A stretch of 64,000 bases of DNA from Alligator mississippiensis (lineage: Eukaryota; Chordata; Crocodylia; Alligatoridae): positions 77,629,395 through 77,693,394 of the forward strand of contig NC_081833.1 in the NCBI RefSeq assembly GCF_030867095.1. Direction: 5' to 3'. Shown here piece after piece: positions 25,401-33,720 of the stretch (position 1 is its first letter; every line of letters starts with the position of its first letter). The notes under the pieces are model-generated. The model was not told the DNA's origin. It worked only from the letters and a program-made list of their open reading frames with translations, and made no database searches. The translations under genes were made by a program, and so were the position numbers.

Positions 25401-26892
25401 TCACCGAGGTGGGTCCCACCCCACCGCACCCGTCTGCGGTAGCAGTACTGTGCCTGGTGGTCCTGCTGCACGGCATCCACCCAGCTGCGGCCTGGGGACT
25501 GTGGTCACGTGCTTGGGGGACAGTCAGCCAGCAGTGGCCTGGGAGCTGATCTCACAAGTTGCAGCTACACCTGCAGGCATGTGGCTCGCTCCCCACTTGG
25601 CCTGGGTGTGAAAGCATAACCAATAGCTCCTCCCCACCCAGAGCCAGTTGCACAACCTTCCTGCACAGCTGCAGGTATGGCCCACGTGTACATGCATGTG
25701 TGCATACCTGCCTACGCTTCACACAAGCTCTGCTGTCTCTTGTCCCCAGGACAACAAGGTGAATGGCGTGACCTGCTGCACCCGCCTGCTGGGCTGCACC
25801 TACCTGCACCCCTGGATCCTGCCCCGGCCTCACGTGTTCTCTGTGCCACTGAGCGTGCAGGACGAGCTGCTGCTGCTGGGGAACAGGGCGCTCTGGGAGC
25901 ATCTCTCCCCCGCAGAGGCCGTGGGCGCTGTGCGCCACCTGCATGACCCACTGGCTGCTGCCAAGAAGCTCTGCACTTTAGCCCAAAGCTACGGCTGCCA
26001 GGACAACGTGGGCGCAGTCGTGGTGTGCTTGAACATCGGTGAGGACAACTGCACCTGTGAGGGGCAGGGTCTTGCTCTGCCAGGCCCGGGCGGCTTCCTG
26101 CCCCCAGCCAAGCCAGCCACACCTTCCTCCAGCAGTGGCATCGCCTCCGAGTTCAGCAGCGAGCTGTCAGCCTCTGAGGTCAGCAGTGAGGTGGGCTCCA
26201 CAGCCTCCGACGAGCACAGCACAGCTGGCCTGGACGCCAGCCTCCTGCCTCGGCCCGAACGGCGCTGCAGCCTGCACCCTCTGCCTCCGCCCCCACCCAG
26301 CATTTTCCAGCGCCAGCCATCCTGTGCCACCTTCTCCAGCAACCAGTCCGACAACGGGCTAGACAGTGATGATGAGCAGCCGGTGGAGGGCGTCATGACC
26401 AACGGCAGTCGCCTGGAGGTGGAGGTGGACATCCACTGCTGCCGGGGCCATGGCCCAGAGCCTGCCCTGCCACAGGCTGAGGACGGGGGCCCCGAGGATG
26501 ATGCCAGCAGCCTCGTTCTCCATATCTGGAGGCAAAACAGTGCTGGCAGCAGCCTCCTGCCTGCCGTGGCCCGGGAGAGGGGGGGCGAGCTGCAGCAGTC
26601 ACCCTCCACGGGCTGCCTCTATGGGAAGAAGCTGTCCAATGGCTCCATCGTGCCCCTGGAGGAGAGCCTCAACCTCATTGAGGTTGCTATGGAGGCGCCC
26701 AAGAAGAAGACGGGCTATTTTGCTGCCCCCACCCAATCGGAGCCTGAGGACCAGCTGGCGGTGCCACCGCATCTGGAAGAGGAGGTGAAGGAGCAGATGA
26801 AGCAGCACCGGGAGAGCGGGGCAGAGCCGGCAGCCAGGGAGAAGGCTGTGACCGCCCCAGCACCCCCAGAGGAGTTCGACACGGCTCTGTGA
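4282..26892 (+). CDS. PHLPP2: PHLPP2: PH domain and leucine-rich repeat protein phosphatase 2 (3' 16 coding exons)
   Basis: This Ser/Thr phosphatase dephosphorylates the hydrophobic motif of AKT, conventional and novel PKC and S6K, and so damps growth signalling. Sixteen exons with matching phases join into 1,180 residues, counting the split first Glu. The PH domain is residues 1-106, the leucine-rich repeats about 107-620, the PP2C-like domain about 625-895, then a serine-rich tail. The product matches remembered human PHLPP2 along its whole length, including the PDZ ligand DTAL, where PHLPP1 has DTPL. The human protein has 1,323 residues; the missing N-terminal 145 or so (Ras-association-like region) lie left of the window. 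All introns are GT-AG. The metal-binding motif reads FDGDRNEE rather than the DGHGG of classic PP2C, as is known for PHLPP. The gene runs tail-to-tail with MARVELD3. No frame break was seen. Confidence 0.97.
4473..4842 (+). other. PHLPP2: PHLPP2 intron
   Basis: This 370-bp intron separates the two PH-domain exons. I see no repeat or RNA gene in it. Confidence 0.8.
4843..4968 (+). CDS. PHLPP2: PHLPP2 exon, second half of PH domain
   Basis: It encodes 42 residues, [15 protein letters not shown] through WLRQASA, including the Trp in the C-terminal helix typical of PH folds. The flanks are CTGCAG and GTGAGG, with phase 0 on both sides. Confidence 0.95.
5251..5465 (-). mobile_element. CR1 LINE 3' fragment, antisense, in a PHLPP2 intron
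   Basis: The plus strand reads TTAGGCCTGGAAGGGACC then GAGTCCAGCCCCCTGCCCC, the reverse complement of the CR1 3' end. It runs on to a GAGCTGGCATGAAG segment. CR1 copies are usually 5'-truncated like this. The subfamily resembles those of crocodilians and turtles, and no open frame remains. Confidence 0.8.
6992..7146 (+). CDS. PHLPP2: PHLPP2 exon, start of leucine-rich repeats
   Basis: It encodes [20 protein letters not shown] and the LNLRHNFM repeat. The stretch [13 protein letters not shown] differs from human MQLERPGGLDTLY, so the loop after the first repeat has diverged. The acceptor is TTCCAG and the donor GTCTGT, which is weaker than consensus. Confidence 0.94.
7147..9475 (+). other. 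PHLPP2: PHLPP2 intron, no recognised elements
   Basis: This 2.3-kb intron is GC-rich and holds no repeat, RNA gene or extra exon that I can support. The open frames on both strands show no domain. Confidence 0.6.
9476..9622 (+). CDS. PHLPP2: PHLPP2 exon, leucine-rich repeats
   Basis: It encodes [14 protein letters not shown] and [16 protein letters not shown], canonical LxxLxLxxN repeats. The flanks are CGTAG and GTGAGT. A codon is split at each end. Confidence 0.95.
9945..10030 (+). mobile_element. CR1 LINE 3' end, sense
   Basis: GGACAGGGCTGATCCTGGC followed by CTAGATGACCTCTGGAGG and TCCCTTCCAGCCCC is the 3' terminus of a CR1 LINE in sense orientation. It lies in the intron between two LRR exons and is short and 5'-truncated. 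The element may begin somewhat earlier, near 9870. Confidence 0.8.
10031..11797 (+). other. PHLPP2: PHLPP2 intron remainder, nothing recognised
   Basis: Downstream of the CR1 end this intron shows no feature that I recognise on either strand. Confidence 0.55.
11798..12028 (+). CDS. PHLPP2: PHLPP2 exon, leucine-rich repeats
   Basis: It encodes [19 protein letters not shown] through [11 protein letters not shown], aligning without gaps to human PHLPP2. The flanks are TGTGCAG and GTGAGC. Confidence 0.95.
12630..12832 (+). CDS. PHLPP2: PHLPP2 exon, leucine-rich repeats
   Basis: It encodes [35 protein letters not shown] and [11 protein letters not shown]. The acceptor CGCTTAG has a poor pyrimidine tract, but phase and homology fix it. 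The donor is GTACGT. Confidence 0.93.
13286..13346 (+). CDS. PHLPP2: PHLPP2 exon, 61-bp leucine-rich repeat exon
   Basis: This small exon encodes [19 protein letters not shown], with split codons at both ends. The acceptor is GATCAG and the donor GTAAGT. It is held by homology to human LTAVNVYPVPSLLTFLDLS. Confidence 0.93.
13347..15470 (+). other. PHLPP2: PHLPP2 intron, nothing recognised
   Basis: This 2.1-kb intron lies between two small LRR exons. It contains only short unrelated open frames and no repeat that I can name. Confidence 0.55.
15471..15566 (+). CDS. PHLPP2: PHLPP2 exon, leucine-rich repeats
   Basis: It encodes [20 protein letters not shown] through LLTELPS, close to human. The flanks are CTACCAG and GTAAGA. 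The intron that follows is the longest in the window at about 4.8 kb and holds two CR1 LINEs. Confidence 0.95.
15868..15945 (+). repeat. Ancient interspersed repeat fragment
   Basis: GCAAACACAGAGCAAAAG followed by CTGCCCAAAAGAGCTTTCAG resembles a tail segment common in old amniote repeats (CCCTGCCCCAAAGAGCTTAC). I cannot assign the family with certainty. Confidence 0.45.
16560..17700 (-). mobile_element. CR1 LINE, antisense, about 1.1 kb, defective
   Basis: This is a 3' portion of a CR1 non-LTR retrotransposon on the minus strand, within the intron after 15566. The plus strand starts with a GGCTGGAAGGGGCCTC and CATCTAGTCCAGCCTC terminus. The minus strand still encodes reverse-transcriptase C-terminal remnants: [19 protein letters not shown] (17381-17575) and [17 protein letters not shown] with [17 protein letters not shown] (16887-17288). 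These pieces lie in different frames, so the element is dead. It faces a second CR1 at about 17930. Confidence 0.92.
17930..19175 (+). mobile_element. CR1 LINE, sense, highly decayed
   Basis: AAATGCAAAGTCATGCATTA followed by AATGTAGGTCCCGCATTGG, the CAGAGATCTGTTCTTAGTCC stretch and AGAAGAGCCACCGGCATGA correspond in order to the reverse-transcriptase-to-3' part of CR1 in sense orientation. No long open frame survives. Divergence is much higher than in the antisense neighbour, so it is older or from another subfamily. The left limit is uncertain. Confidence 0.7.
20368..20523 (+). CDS. PHLPP2: PHLPP2 exon, leucine-rich repeats
   Basis: It encodes [20 protein letters not shown] through RLFSKAL. 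The flanks are TTCCAG and GTGAGT. Confidence 0.95.
20524..21295 (+). other. PHLPP2: PHLPP2 intron, nothing recognised
   Basis: This 0.8-kb GC-rich intron has long antisense open frames that reflect base composition and the neighbouring LRR exons. No separate feature is supported. Confidence 0.55.
21296..21496 (+). CDS. PHLPP2: PHLPP2 exon, leucine-rich repeats
   Basis: It encodes [17 protein letters not shown] through [14 protein letters not shown], nearly identical to human. The acceptor is CATTAG and the donor GTCTGT. Confidence 0.95.
21497..22750 (+). other. PHLPP2: PHLPP2 intron, nothing recognised
   Basis: I see no repeat, RNA gene or additional exon that I can support in this 1.25-kb intron. 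Confidence 0.55.
22751..22913 (+). CDS. PHLPP2: PHLPP2 exon, leucine-rich repeats
   Basis: It encodes [20 protein letters not shown] and onward to [11 protein letters not shown], one of the best conserved blocks. The flanks are CCTTCAG and GTACCT. It ends in phase 0. Confidence 0.95.
23189..23319 (+). CDS. PHLPP2: PHLPP2 exon, last leucine-rich repeats
   Basis: It encodes [20 protein letters not shown] through HKTLDIF and closes the repeat array. The flanks are TTCACAG and GTGAGC. Confidence 0.95.
23708..23818 (+). CDS. PHLPP2: PHLPP2 exon, repeat-to-phosphatase linker
   Basis: It encodes [12 protein letters not shown] and [13 protein letters not shown], entering the PP2C-like domain. The middle (TADAGLTSP) is divergent, as expected for a linker. 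The flanks are CCACAG and GTGAGC. Confidence 0.94.
23955..23998 (+). repeat. Pentanucleotide (TGCCC)n microsatellite
   Basis: TGCCC is repeated in tandem about eight times inside the PHLPP2 intron between 23819 and 24263. Such a tract is likely to vary in length between individuals. Confidence 0.95.
24055..24141 (+). mobile_element. MIR SINE fragment
   Basis: CTGGAACTCTGGAGATGGG, then CTGCCACAGAGACCTTGAG and TGAGTCCCTTAGCTTCTC, follow the central core of the ancient MIR tRNA-derived SINE. It lies in the intron before the exon at 24264. Confidence 0.7.
24264..24458 (+). CDS. PHLPP2: PHLPP2 exon, phosphatase core
   Basis: It encodes the metal-binding motif [17 protein letters not shown], with the first Asp at 24331-24333, then LVSH. 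Classic PP2C enzymes have DGHGG here; PHLPP proteins do not. The flanks are CTGCAG and GTGGGT. Confidence 0.95.
25177..25408 (+). CDS. PHLPP2: PHLPP2 exon, phosphatase core
   Basis: It encodes [18 protein letters not shown] and [19 protein letters not shown], the central PP2C sheet. The flanks are GCACAG and GTGGGT. It ends in phase 0. Confidence 0.95.
25750..26892 (+). CDS. PHLPP2: PHLPP2 last coding exon, end of phosphatase domain and C-terminal tail
   Basis: This large terminal exon encodes 380 residues. It carries [19 protein letters not shown], the second metal motif GCQDN (Asp-Asn at 26001-26006), a Ser-rich block beginning near 26113, the conserved CSLHPLP and [20 protein letters not shown] segments, and a C-terminus EEFDTAL before TGA at 26890. 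DTAL is the PDZ ligand used by PHLPP2. The stretch 26460-26600 is much less conserved than the rest. Confidence 0.96.
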   Translation, partial: DNKVNGVTCCTRLLGCTYLHPWILPRPHVFSVPLSVQDELLLLGNRALWEHLSPAEAVGAVRHLHDPLAAAKKLCTLAQSYGCQDNVGAVVVCLNIGEDNCTCEGQGLALPGPGGFLPPAKPATPSSSSGIASEFSSELSASEVSSEVGSTASDEHSTAGLDASLLPRPERRCSLHPLPPPPPSIFQRQPSCATFSSNQSDNGLDSDDEQPVEGVMTNGSRLEVEVDIHCCRGHGPEPALPQAEDGGPEDDASSLVLHIWRQNSAGSSLLPAVARERGGELQQSPSTGCLYGKKLSNGSIVPLEESLNLIEVAMEAPKKKTGYFAAPTQSEPEDQLAVPPHLEEEVKEQMKQHRESGAEPAAREKAVTAPAPPEEFDTAL

Positions 26893-29800
26893 CCCTGCAG
26901 GGTGGCTCACATCTGTCCCAGCAGCACTGGAGCCAGGGTCTGTAGGGAGAGTCCGTACTCTCCGGGCATCAGCTCCCTCCCTGCTGGAGCCAACAGCAGG
27001 CCTGGAGCTGTGCTCCCCGGGCTACCCGCTCCAATGGTGGAGTCCCAGCCACTGCAAGAGCCCTTGGTCCTCAGCCAGCTGGTGTGGGCAAGGCTGGTGG
27101 CTCTGTGCACTGGTGCCCCTTCTGTTAGTCTTGTCCCTCTCAGGCTCGTCAGCTCTCCCAGGTGACGGGCAGGCAAGTGAGGTGAGGGGGCCACAGCGGT
27201 GCTTGCGGAGCCCCGCAAAGCGCACCTGCCCCAGCTGGCAGGAGGGGTCTGTCCCAGCGGAGCTCGGCAAGGCCTGGCTGGGGGCTGACTCCCACACACA
27301 TTGCAAGCACTTTCACGGACTGCACTCGAGCCAGCCTGCTCCCACCTGCCCAGCACTTTACTCCTAGGGCAGGGGAGGGGCGCCGCATTATGCGGGATAG
27401 CCAGCGGGTATTGTTCGGCACTGCGGGACAGGGCCTCCGTGCCCCTGGCAGGCACAGCCATGGGCACTAGGGCGCCTTGATAGGGGGCCAGCCAGGGCAG
27501 GGAGGGAACGGGGGAGCTCCTTCCCCTTGGGATGGGTGTGGGTGGGGAAATGGTGCAGCTCTTGGGCCCAGGAGAGGTTGGGGAGGGGTCTGGCTATCTC
27601 CAGGAGAGGCACAGCTGTGGGCAGCACACGGGGCTGGGGGTATGAGGACGGGGCACTGAGCACTCCAGCAGGAGAGGAACCCCTTGTGGGCCCAGAGCCT
27701 GCGCTTTCCCACGTGGGGGCCTTGACCAGGAGGCACCAAGGCTGAGGGCATCGCCTCCATCCCTGGCAGCAGTGAGGTCAGGGCTGCCCATGGCCTGGAG
27801 GGAGCTGCAAGATGCAAGCGTCTGCTGACTCCAGCTCCAGGTCCAGCACATGTCCATGCTGGGAAATCTCTAGCGGCAAATGCAGGTGGCTCTGGGTCAG
27901 GGGATGCTGACCTGCTGCATGGCATCTCCTAGCGCTGCTCCTGCAGCCGAACCAGAAACAGCTGCCAGGCTGCACCCCAGGTGGATCTGCCCCTGCCTCA
28001 GCACCTGCGGTCAGTGCTCTAGGCTGGGGGAGCTCTGAGGGGCAAGACAGCCTGGGAGCCTCATCACACCCCTCCTGGGCAGTAGGGCCCCCAGAATTTA
28101 TGTTTCGGAGAAAGTCTGAGAGACTTTTCCAAAGCATTTCTAGAGGTTTGGGGTGAGGTTTCCATGTCAAACCCAGGTCCAGGCTGAGCTGGGATACTCT
28201 AGGGAGCATGAGCATGGTTTGTCTGTCAGAGCAGGGTGGTGGAGGAGGAGGTTGTTCACAGTAAAAATTGCTCTAGCCCAGTCTTCCCTGGGAAACACGG
28301 TCCTTCTGCTGTGCATGTGGGCAGGTGCGAAGGGTCCAGCCAGGACTTTGCTGTGTGGTTGCTGCCACGTGTTAGCAAATGTTGTGGAAAACAAGAGGAA
28401 AGAAATGTTCCCAGCATGGATTCGGCTCTGAGCTTCATGGTTTCTTGTAACATTTCATTTAACCTTGGAAATTGGAAGGAAAACTTGCTATTTGGATTCA
28501 GAGAATGAGAGGAGTGCCTGAATGGGGCAGGGGGAGACACCATGGGAAGGGCAGAGAGTTCCTGTCTCATTTATCTAGGAGTCCTCAGCAAAAATGGGGA
28601 AGATCAAAAAGTATTCATCATAAAACTCCAGGCCCTTTCCAGCCCCTCCTGACAGTAGCAGAGGTGGCTGTGCCTGCTGTAGGGGCTGCGGTGGGTCCTT
28701 GCCTCCCCTGAGCAGTCAGCAGTCACCAGGCCCTAGCATAGGGCAACTTGGCCTACACAGTCCTGGATTTAGGTGCTGGTGGGACGAGCTGCCTCTCTTC
28801 CCACGTAAGAATGGAGCAGGCTCTGGGCACTTGCGCATGCGGGATGCCTGGGGTCTATGCTGGGTCTTGGTCTGGGGTGAAAGATCCTGCATGTGCCTGA
28901 CCACAAATTAGTCTGAGCCAGGAACGCCGCAGGGAGCAGAGGCAGCGCCCGAGCAGCTCCGCTCAGGAGCAGGCAGACCCAGGGCAGCAGCTCCCAGTGG
29001 TGGGCTGGCGCTCGGGGCCAGGCCCGCGGTGCAGTGATTCCCACCTGGGGCTGTCCCTGCTGTCCTGGTCCAGTGCAGTGGTGGCTGCCAGACACCCCCA
29101 GCCAGGGCAGCAGCCCCAGGTTCACCCAATGGAGCAGTGGCAACGCAGGCAGCTGCCCTGGTCCGGAGCCGGCGAGCTGCACCTCTGCCCCCCCCCCCGC
29201 CCTTTCCTGGTACCCTGCTACAAACAGCCCGGTTCTGCGCGGCATTGCCTGGGCCGCTGCTGTCCTGCCCTGCAGGGCAGCAGGTTCTTGGTCTTGCCCC
29301 CTGGCTGCTTCCTTTCAGCTCCCTAGCCCTGGGCCGGGCCAGCTGTGAGGAAGTCGTCTCCTTCCCCCACCCACGTGGACTGGCTTTGGGCCACTGCATG
29401 GGCTGTGCACTGAGGTGAGAGGAGACGGCATGGGCACTGCCTCCCCTGCTGCCAGCGAGCTGGTCAGGGCCAAGGCTGGCCGTGCTGGAAGGAGCAGGCC
29501 TTCCCTGGGAAAAGACGCCCATGCGGCCGTGGGCTGCTGGTGCCGATCAGCCCCCTTGGGACATGCACTTCCACGGCGGTGGGTCCCGTGAAGGCGCTGC
29601 CTTCCCTGTTGCCCTGCGCCACCCTGCAGGGCTCAGCAGAAGGCACCGGCAAGAGCGAGCCAGCAGTATTGGGGGGCAGCCCCTGGTGCCCCCTGACACT
29701 CCTGAGCCGGGAGGGGGCATCCTCCTTCCTGGAAGTGGGGAGCTCCAGGAACCCCCTGCCTGGGAAGCAGCTGCCGCAGGCCTCTGCGCGGCCCCGGCGA

Positions 29801-30320
29801 GGCGGGGTGGGGGGGAGCTCTGCTTGTCCTGGACACGTCGGCTTCTGCGTCACTTGCCAAAGGGCCGCCGGGGGCAGCGGCTCACGCCGTGGGCTCTGCG
29901 CAGGCCTTCGTGGCCCTGTCGCAGGCTGAAGCCTCATCCTGTGTTTTTGATATTTTTTAAATGTGTTCCCTTTTCTACCGTGTCACGTGAGCCAGAGCAT
30001 GGTAAAGACCCACTGCAGCAGCTCGTGTTCGTGCAATAGCCTCTCCCCCGCCGTCAACGTGGGAGACGATGTTCCCACGCTCGCTCTCGCATGCTGCTGT
30101 CCCGATGCCCTGTCCGTCGCGTGAAGCTGCCCGTCGTGATGAACGCACCTTCGCCCCAGCTGGTGCCTGCTGCTGTGCAGAGGCAGACGCCCTGGCTGCT
30201 AGGGTCAAACACTACTGCGTTGCCCCTTTACTAAGATGTACAGAACCGTTCAGGCAGGAAGAATATTTTTGATCAACTTTTCAGCTGACTTAGCAATAAA
30301 GATTTTTACTTTCATCTAAG
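26893..30320 (+). other. PHLPP2: PHLPP2 3' untranslated region
   Basis: The stretch between the PHLPP2 stop and the first downstream AATAAA has no other gene signature and fits the long 3'UTR known for this gene. It is GC-rich, with an AT-richer patch at 28400-28620 and an AT-rich end near 29940-30310. The exact cleavage point is inferred from the poly(A) signal. Confidence 0.75.
30295..30300 (+). terminator. PHLPP2: PHLPP2 poly(A) signal
   Basis: AATAAA lies in an AT-rich setting, followed by TTTTTACTTTCATCT. It is the only good plus-strand signal noted between the PHLPP2 stop and MARVELD3. Confidence 0.8.
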
Positions 30321-31215
30321 AGCACAGGCTGCGCGTGTCACTGTGCTGGGCGACACGGTCGGCTCCCAGGATGCGGCCGGCTGCGCCCACGCTCACCCCA
30401 TTGGTGGGCCCAGGGAGGAGGGCTTGGCCATGCCACGAGGTCTGGGCACAGCCTTGCTTCTGGCTGCAGTGGGGCAGCTCCCTGGGACCCAGGCAGAGGG
30501 GAGCGAGTTGCCAAGACCCATGTGCTGCGTGACTGCCAGGGATGGGTGTAAAGGAAGGCGGGTCCTGCCCCCCAAAGCCCAGGGCAGATGGGTAGCAGGG
30601 AGACCACTGCAGCCAAACCAGACATGGGGTGCTTTGTGCCCACAGCTGCCCCAAGCATGAGGCAGTGGCTGCTCAGGGCTGTGGGGAGGCTGGTGCCCAG
30701 CCCTGGCTCTGCTGTTTCCGGCCCCTCTCCTCCACTTGAACCTTCAGCAGGGGTAGCTTCACCCTTGACGCTGTCAACACCGCACCTGATGAACCATTAG
30801 CCTCATGCCCAGCACAGGCCTGGCCGGCCCCTGGGTGGGGAGCACTGCCCACTCCCCTCCTCCCCACCAGTCAGTGCCCGGGGAGGGGCTCCCTCACCCA
30901 CCCTCATCAGTCTGGCTGGCGCGCTCAGCATGAGGCTGCTGGCACTGCTGCCAACTCCTTCATTCAATGCCCTGGCTGCACAGGAACAATGGCTGGCCCC
31001 ATGCCTGCAAGATGCAGCAGCTACAGCTTTGCCCCATCTGCAACCAGCAGCTGCTGCAGCACAACTACCGTCCCAGAGGGCCCAGCTCCCTGCGTGCCTG
31101 GGGTCAGGACACAGCTTGGGCACTGCCAGGCCCCAGCTCCCTCTTGCTTTGCCCTGGTGAGGGGAAGGGGCGATGGAGCCAGCACTGGCAGACAGCAGGG
31201 AGGAGGCTGCAGACT
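30321..31215. other. Intergenic gap between convergent PHLPP2 and MARVELD3
   Basis: About 0.9 kb separates the two inferred 3' ends. The GC-rich open frames in it show no domain. Confidence 0.6.
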
Positions 31216-31235
31216 GGCACTGAATTCCAGCTCCC

Positions 31236-31241
31236 TTTATT
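31236..31241 (-). terminator. MARVELD3: MARVELD3 poly(A) signal
   Basis: The plus strand reads TTTATT, which is AATAAA on the minus strand. It lies about 260 bp past the MARVELD3 stop and gives a short 3'UTR. Confidence 0.75.
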
Positions 31242-31498
31242 TAAGGTTAAGCGAGGGGCACAGCCCCAGCCCCGAGCAGAGCTGAGTCCCAGGCTAGGGC
31301 TGGACTCCTCGGCTGGGGAAGAGCTGCCAGGGAGGGGAGGAGCAAGCTGTCTGCAAGGCAGGGGTCTGCCAGGCCGCCACTCTGATGGGCAGAGGGTCCA
31401 GGGTCAGTCTCACAGGAGAGGCACATGTTTGAAAAGCAGCACCGGGTTGCTGTGGCCTGGCAGGGAGACCCTGTCCTCGTGGCTGCAGCGCAGCTGCT

Positions 31499-32109
31499 CT
31501 AGAGCTCGTAGGCATGTGCCGGCTTCTCCTGCAGCCGGCGGACAGTGCGGAAGCCCCGCACGGCCAGGCCGGCACTCAGCGCGAACACCAGGGCCGCCAC
31601 GCAGCCAAAGAGTCCGGCAGCGATGTCCGCCCCATGCAGGCTGCAGCTGAACCCCTGGTAGCCCTTGCTCTGGTAGAGCTGCTCCCGCTCCTTGCACAGC
31701 GGGGAGGCGTAGACGGTCTGCAGCTGGTGGAAATAGAAGTACAGGGCGGGCAGAAGGCCCAGCGCCAGCAGCACGTCCAGCACACACTCCAGCAGCAGCC
31801 AGGCAGGGCAGCGCCAGGGCAGCCGCAGGGCCCCCAGCAGCACCAGGAGGAGGGTGAGGGCCATCAGGGCCCCCCCCACCGCCATCGAGGCCCTGGCAAT
31901 GGGCAGCTTCATGCGGTGGAACTGGGCGTCGAGCTCCCGGGCACGCACCCCATCCGGCCCACTGAAGCCGCTGAAGGCACCCCCGTACTGGTAGTAGTAG
32001 ATGCTGCCCAGGTCTGGGATGCCGGTGTAGCCACCCGCGGAGCCGTAGGACACGGAGCTGCAGACCAGGATCAGCAGGCCCAGCAGTGCCTCCACCATCT
32101 GGCAGCAGG
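31499..32109 (-). CDS. MARVELD3: MARVELD3 terminal coding exon (MARVEL domain)
   Basis: Read on the minus strand, it opens after a CCCCATGCAG acceptor and encodes [15 protein letters not shown] to HAYEL and TAG. All four membrane helices are in this exon. It begins with two bases of a split Ala codon that match the upstream donor. Confidence 0.95.
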
Positions 32110-33092
32110 CTGCATGGGGGGAGGGTGTTAGCACCCCCAGGCTGTTCCCTCCTCCAGCCTGGCCACCACGGTCCATCCCGCGCTTGCCGGTGAAGGCACT
32201 TGAAGCCCGGGGGAGCTCGGCCCAGGTCGGAGCCTGTCCAGGGGAGCCCCGGGGCAGCGCTGTCCTAGGCTGCAGGGGGGTGCTCGTGCACTCGCTGAGG
32301 GCATTGGTTCCAGCCCAGGAAAGGGGGCTTGAGCTCCGCAGGGCTGACCCCTGACCTCTGCCCAAGCCCCAACCTCCCAGCGAGACAGCCCGGGACCAGG
32401 GGACACAAAGTGCAGCCCGCCCCCCCAGCGCTGCGCCCAGCAGCTGCCGGATGCGTGCAGGGCCCTGGAGCGGTGGTGGTCAGGCCCTGCGCCCAGTACC
32501 CAGCAGCCTGGGACAGGCACAGGCCCTGAAGTCCTAAGGAGCTGCGAGCCCCGCTCCCGAAGCCGGGCAGGATTTGCAGCCGCAGCTCGGGTCAAAGCTC
32601 CGTGCTCCTGGGGCCAGGCCCTGCGTGGGCCCTGCCAGCCCGCTCCGGCCCCGGCCCCGGCCCTTCCCGGGGAGCCCGAGCACTGGGCGGGCCGGGGCCG
32701 GGAGCAAGCTCGGCCCCGCCGTCGGGAACCAGAGCAAAGCCCCGGCCCCGGCCCGCTCCCGAGACCCCGCCGCGCTCACCTCGGGCCGTGCACAGGTAGC
32801 GGGCGCGGGGGCAGTCCAGCAGCGCGGCGCTCGGCGGCGGCGCCTCCCTGCAACGGGCACGCGGCGCTCAGCGGGGCCGGGCCGGGGGAACCGGGCCGGG
32901 GAGGGGGGGCTCCCTCCCTCCCGCCCGCACTCACCAGCCCAGCCGGGACCCCGCGTGTGAACCTGAGCCGGGGCCGGGGCCGGGGCCGGGGGCGCGGCGC
33001 GGCGCGGCGGGGGGCGCGGAGCGTGGGGCCCGGCCGTGCTCGGCCTCCCGGGGGCACTGCGGCCGCGGCCTCCGCTCTGCCGGCTCCGCCAT
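31499..33092 (-). CDS. MARVELD3: MARVELD3: MARVEL domain-containing protein 3 (three coding exons)
   Basis: This tetraspan tight-junction protein belongs with occludin and tricellulin and couples junctions to MEKK1-JNK signalling. Joining 33092-32935, 32847-32780 and 32109-31499 gives 278 residues. Membrane segments fall near residues 80-98, 150-171, 178-202 and 234-259. The first extracellular loop has the family GGYTG and [15 protein letters not shown] motifs, and the second has [19 protein letters not shown]. The tail is EKPAHAYEL, against EKPAEMFEF as I recall the human form. The start ATG at 33092 sits in GCGGCATGGCGG, a good Kozak context inside a CpG island. The cytoplasmic N-terminus is only about 79 residues, against nearly 200 rich in Arg, Asp and Glu in human. 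The frame stays open further upstream, so a longer start cannot be excluded. Confidence 0.9.
32780..32847 (-). CDS. MARVELD3: MARVELD3 exon 2
   Basis: The acceptor is CCCGTTGCAG and the donor GTGAGC on the minus strand. It encodes [20 protein letters not shown] then AR, the Cys-rich juxtamembrane segment before TM1. Phases fit both neighbours. Homology over 22 residues is modest, but the splice sites are good. Confidence 0.8.
32935..33092 (-). CDS. MARVELD3: MARVELD3 first coding exon
   Basis: It encodes [20 protein letters not shown], then a Pro/Gly-rich run to HAGSRLG, and ends at GTGAGT. It is assigned from the Kozak ATG, CpG island, donor and phase rather than from protein similarity, which is low. 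Confidence 0.65.
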
Positions 33093-33720
33093 GCCGCACC
33101 TGCCCGCCCCGCTCCGCCCCGCCCCGCCCCGCAACACCTGGGCCCGCCCCGCTGCGCTCCCGCACGGCCCGCACGGGACGGACGGACCCGCCAGGGCACC
33201 TGCGTGCTCGGCCCTTCCCGCCCCCGGCGGTGCCGGCGCCCCGGGCCGGGGAGGCCTCCCCCCGCAGCGGGCGGAGCGGGGCTGGGGGCTGCCGTTGTCC
33301 CGCCCGGAGTCCCCCGGCCGCCGCGCACGGGCACGGGCGGGGAGCGGTCCCGTCGGGCGGGGAGCGGTCCCGGCCGTGCTCGTCCCGGCGCGGCGCGGCG
33401 CGGAGCAGTGGCCTCGGGGGGAGGCGCGAGCCCGCCCGGGAGTGTGCGGCCGGCCGATGCCCCCGGCTGGCGAGGGCCGCGTCCGGGCCCAGGGCACCCG
33501 CGTGGCTGCCCCCGCTGCCCCTCCTCGCCCCCCGCCGGCACTTGGAGACGCTGCGGCGGGACGGCGGGTCCCGCAGGCGCGAGCCCCCGTGTCACATCGC
33601 CGCCGTCGGGGAGGCGCTCGGCCGTGGCCCGCGGGCCGCGTGGGGCGGGCCCACGTCGCAGGGCGGAGCCGGGGGCCGCGGGGACGCACCAGGCCGGCCG
33701 TGACCGCAGCAGGGCCCAGC

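Larger units (their letters stand above)
32540..33720 (-). promoter_or_regulatory. MARVELD3: CpG island, MARVELD3 promoter
   Basis: The stretch is very CpG-dense throughout. GC boxes (CCGCCCC repeats) lie at about 33102-33133, just upstream of the start codon on the minus strand. There is no TATA box. Long open frames on all strands here are a by-product of few stop codons in GC-rich DNA. Confidence 0.8.

Noticed and set aside
31514-32131. A 205-residue plus-strand open frame
   Set aside because: It is exactly antisense to the MARVELD3 terminal exon and has a Gln/His/Gly-rich composition.
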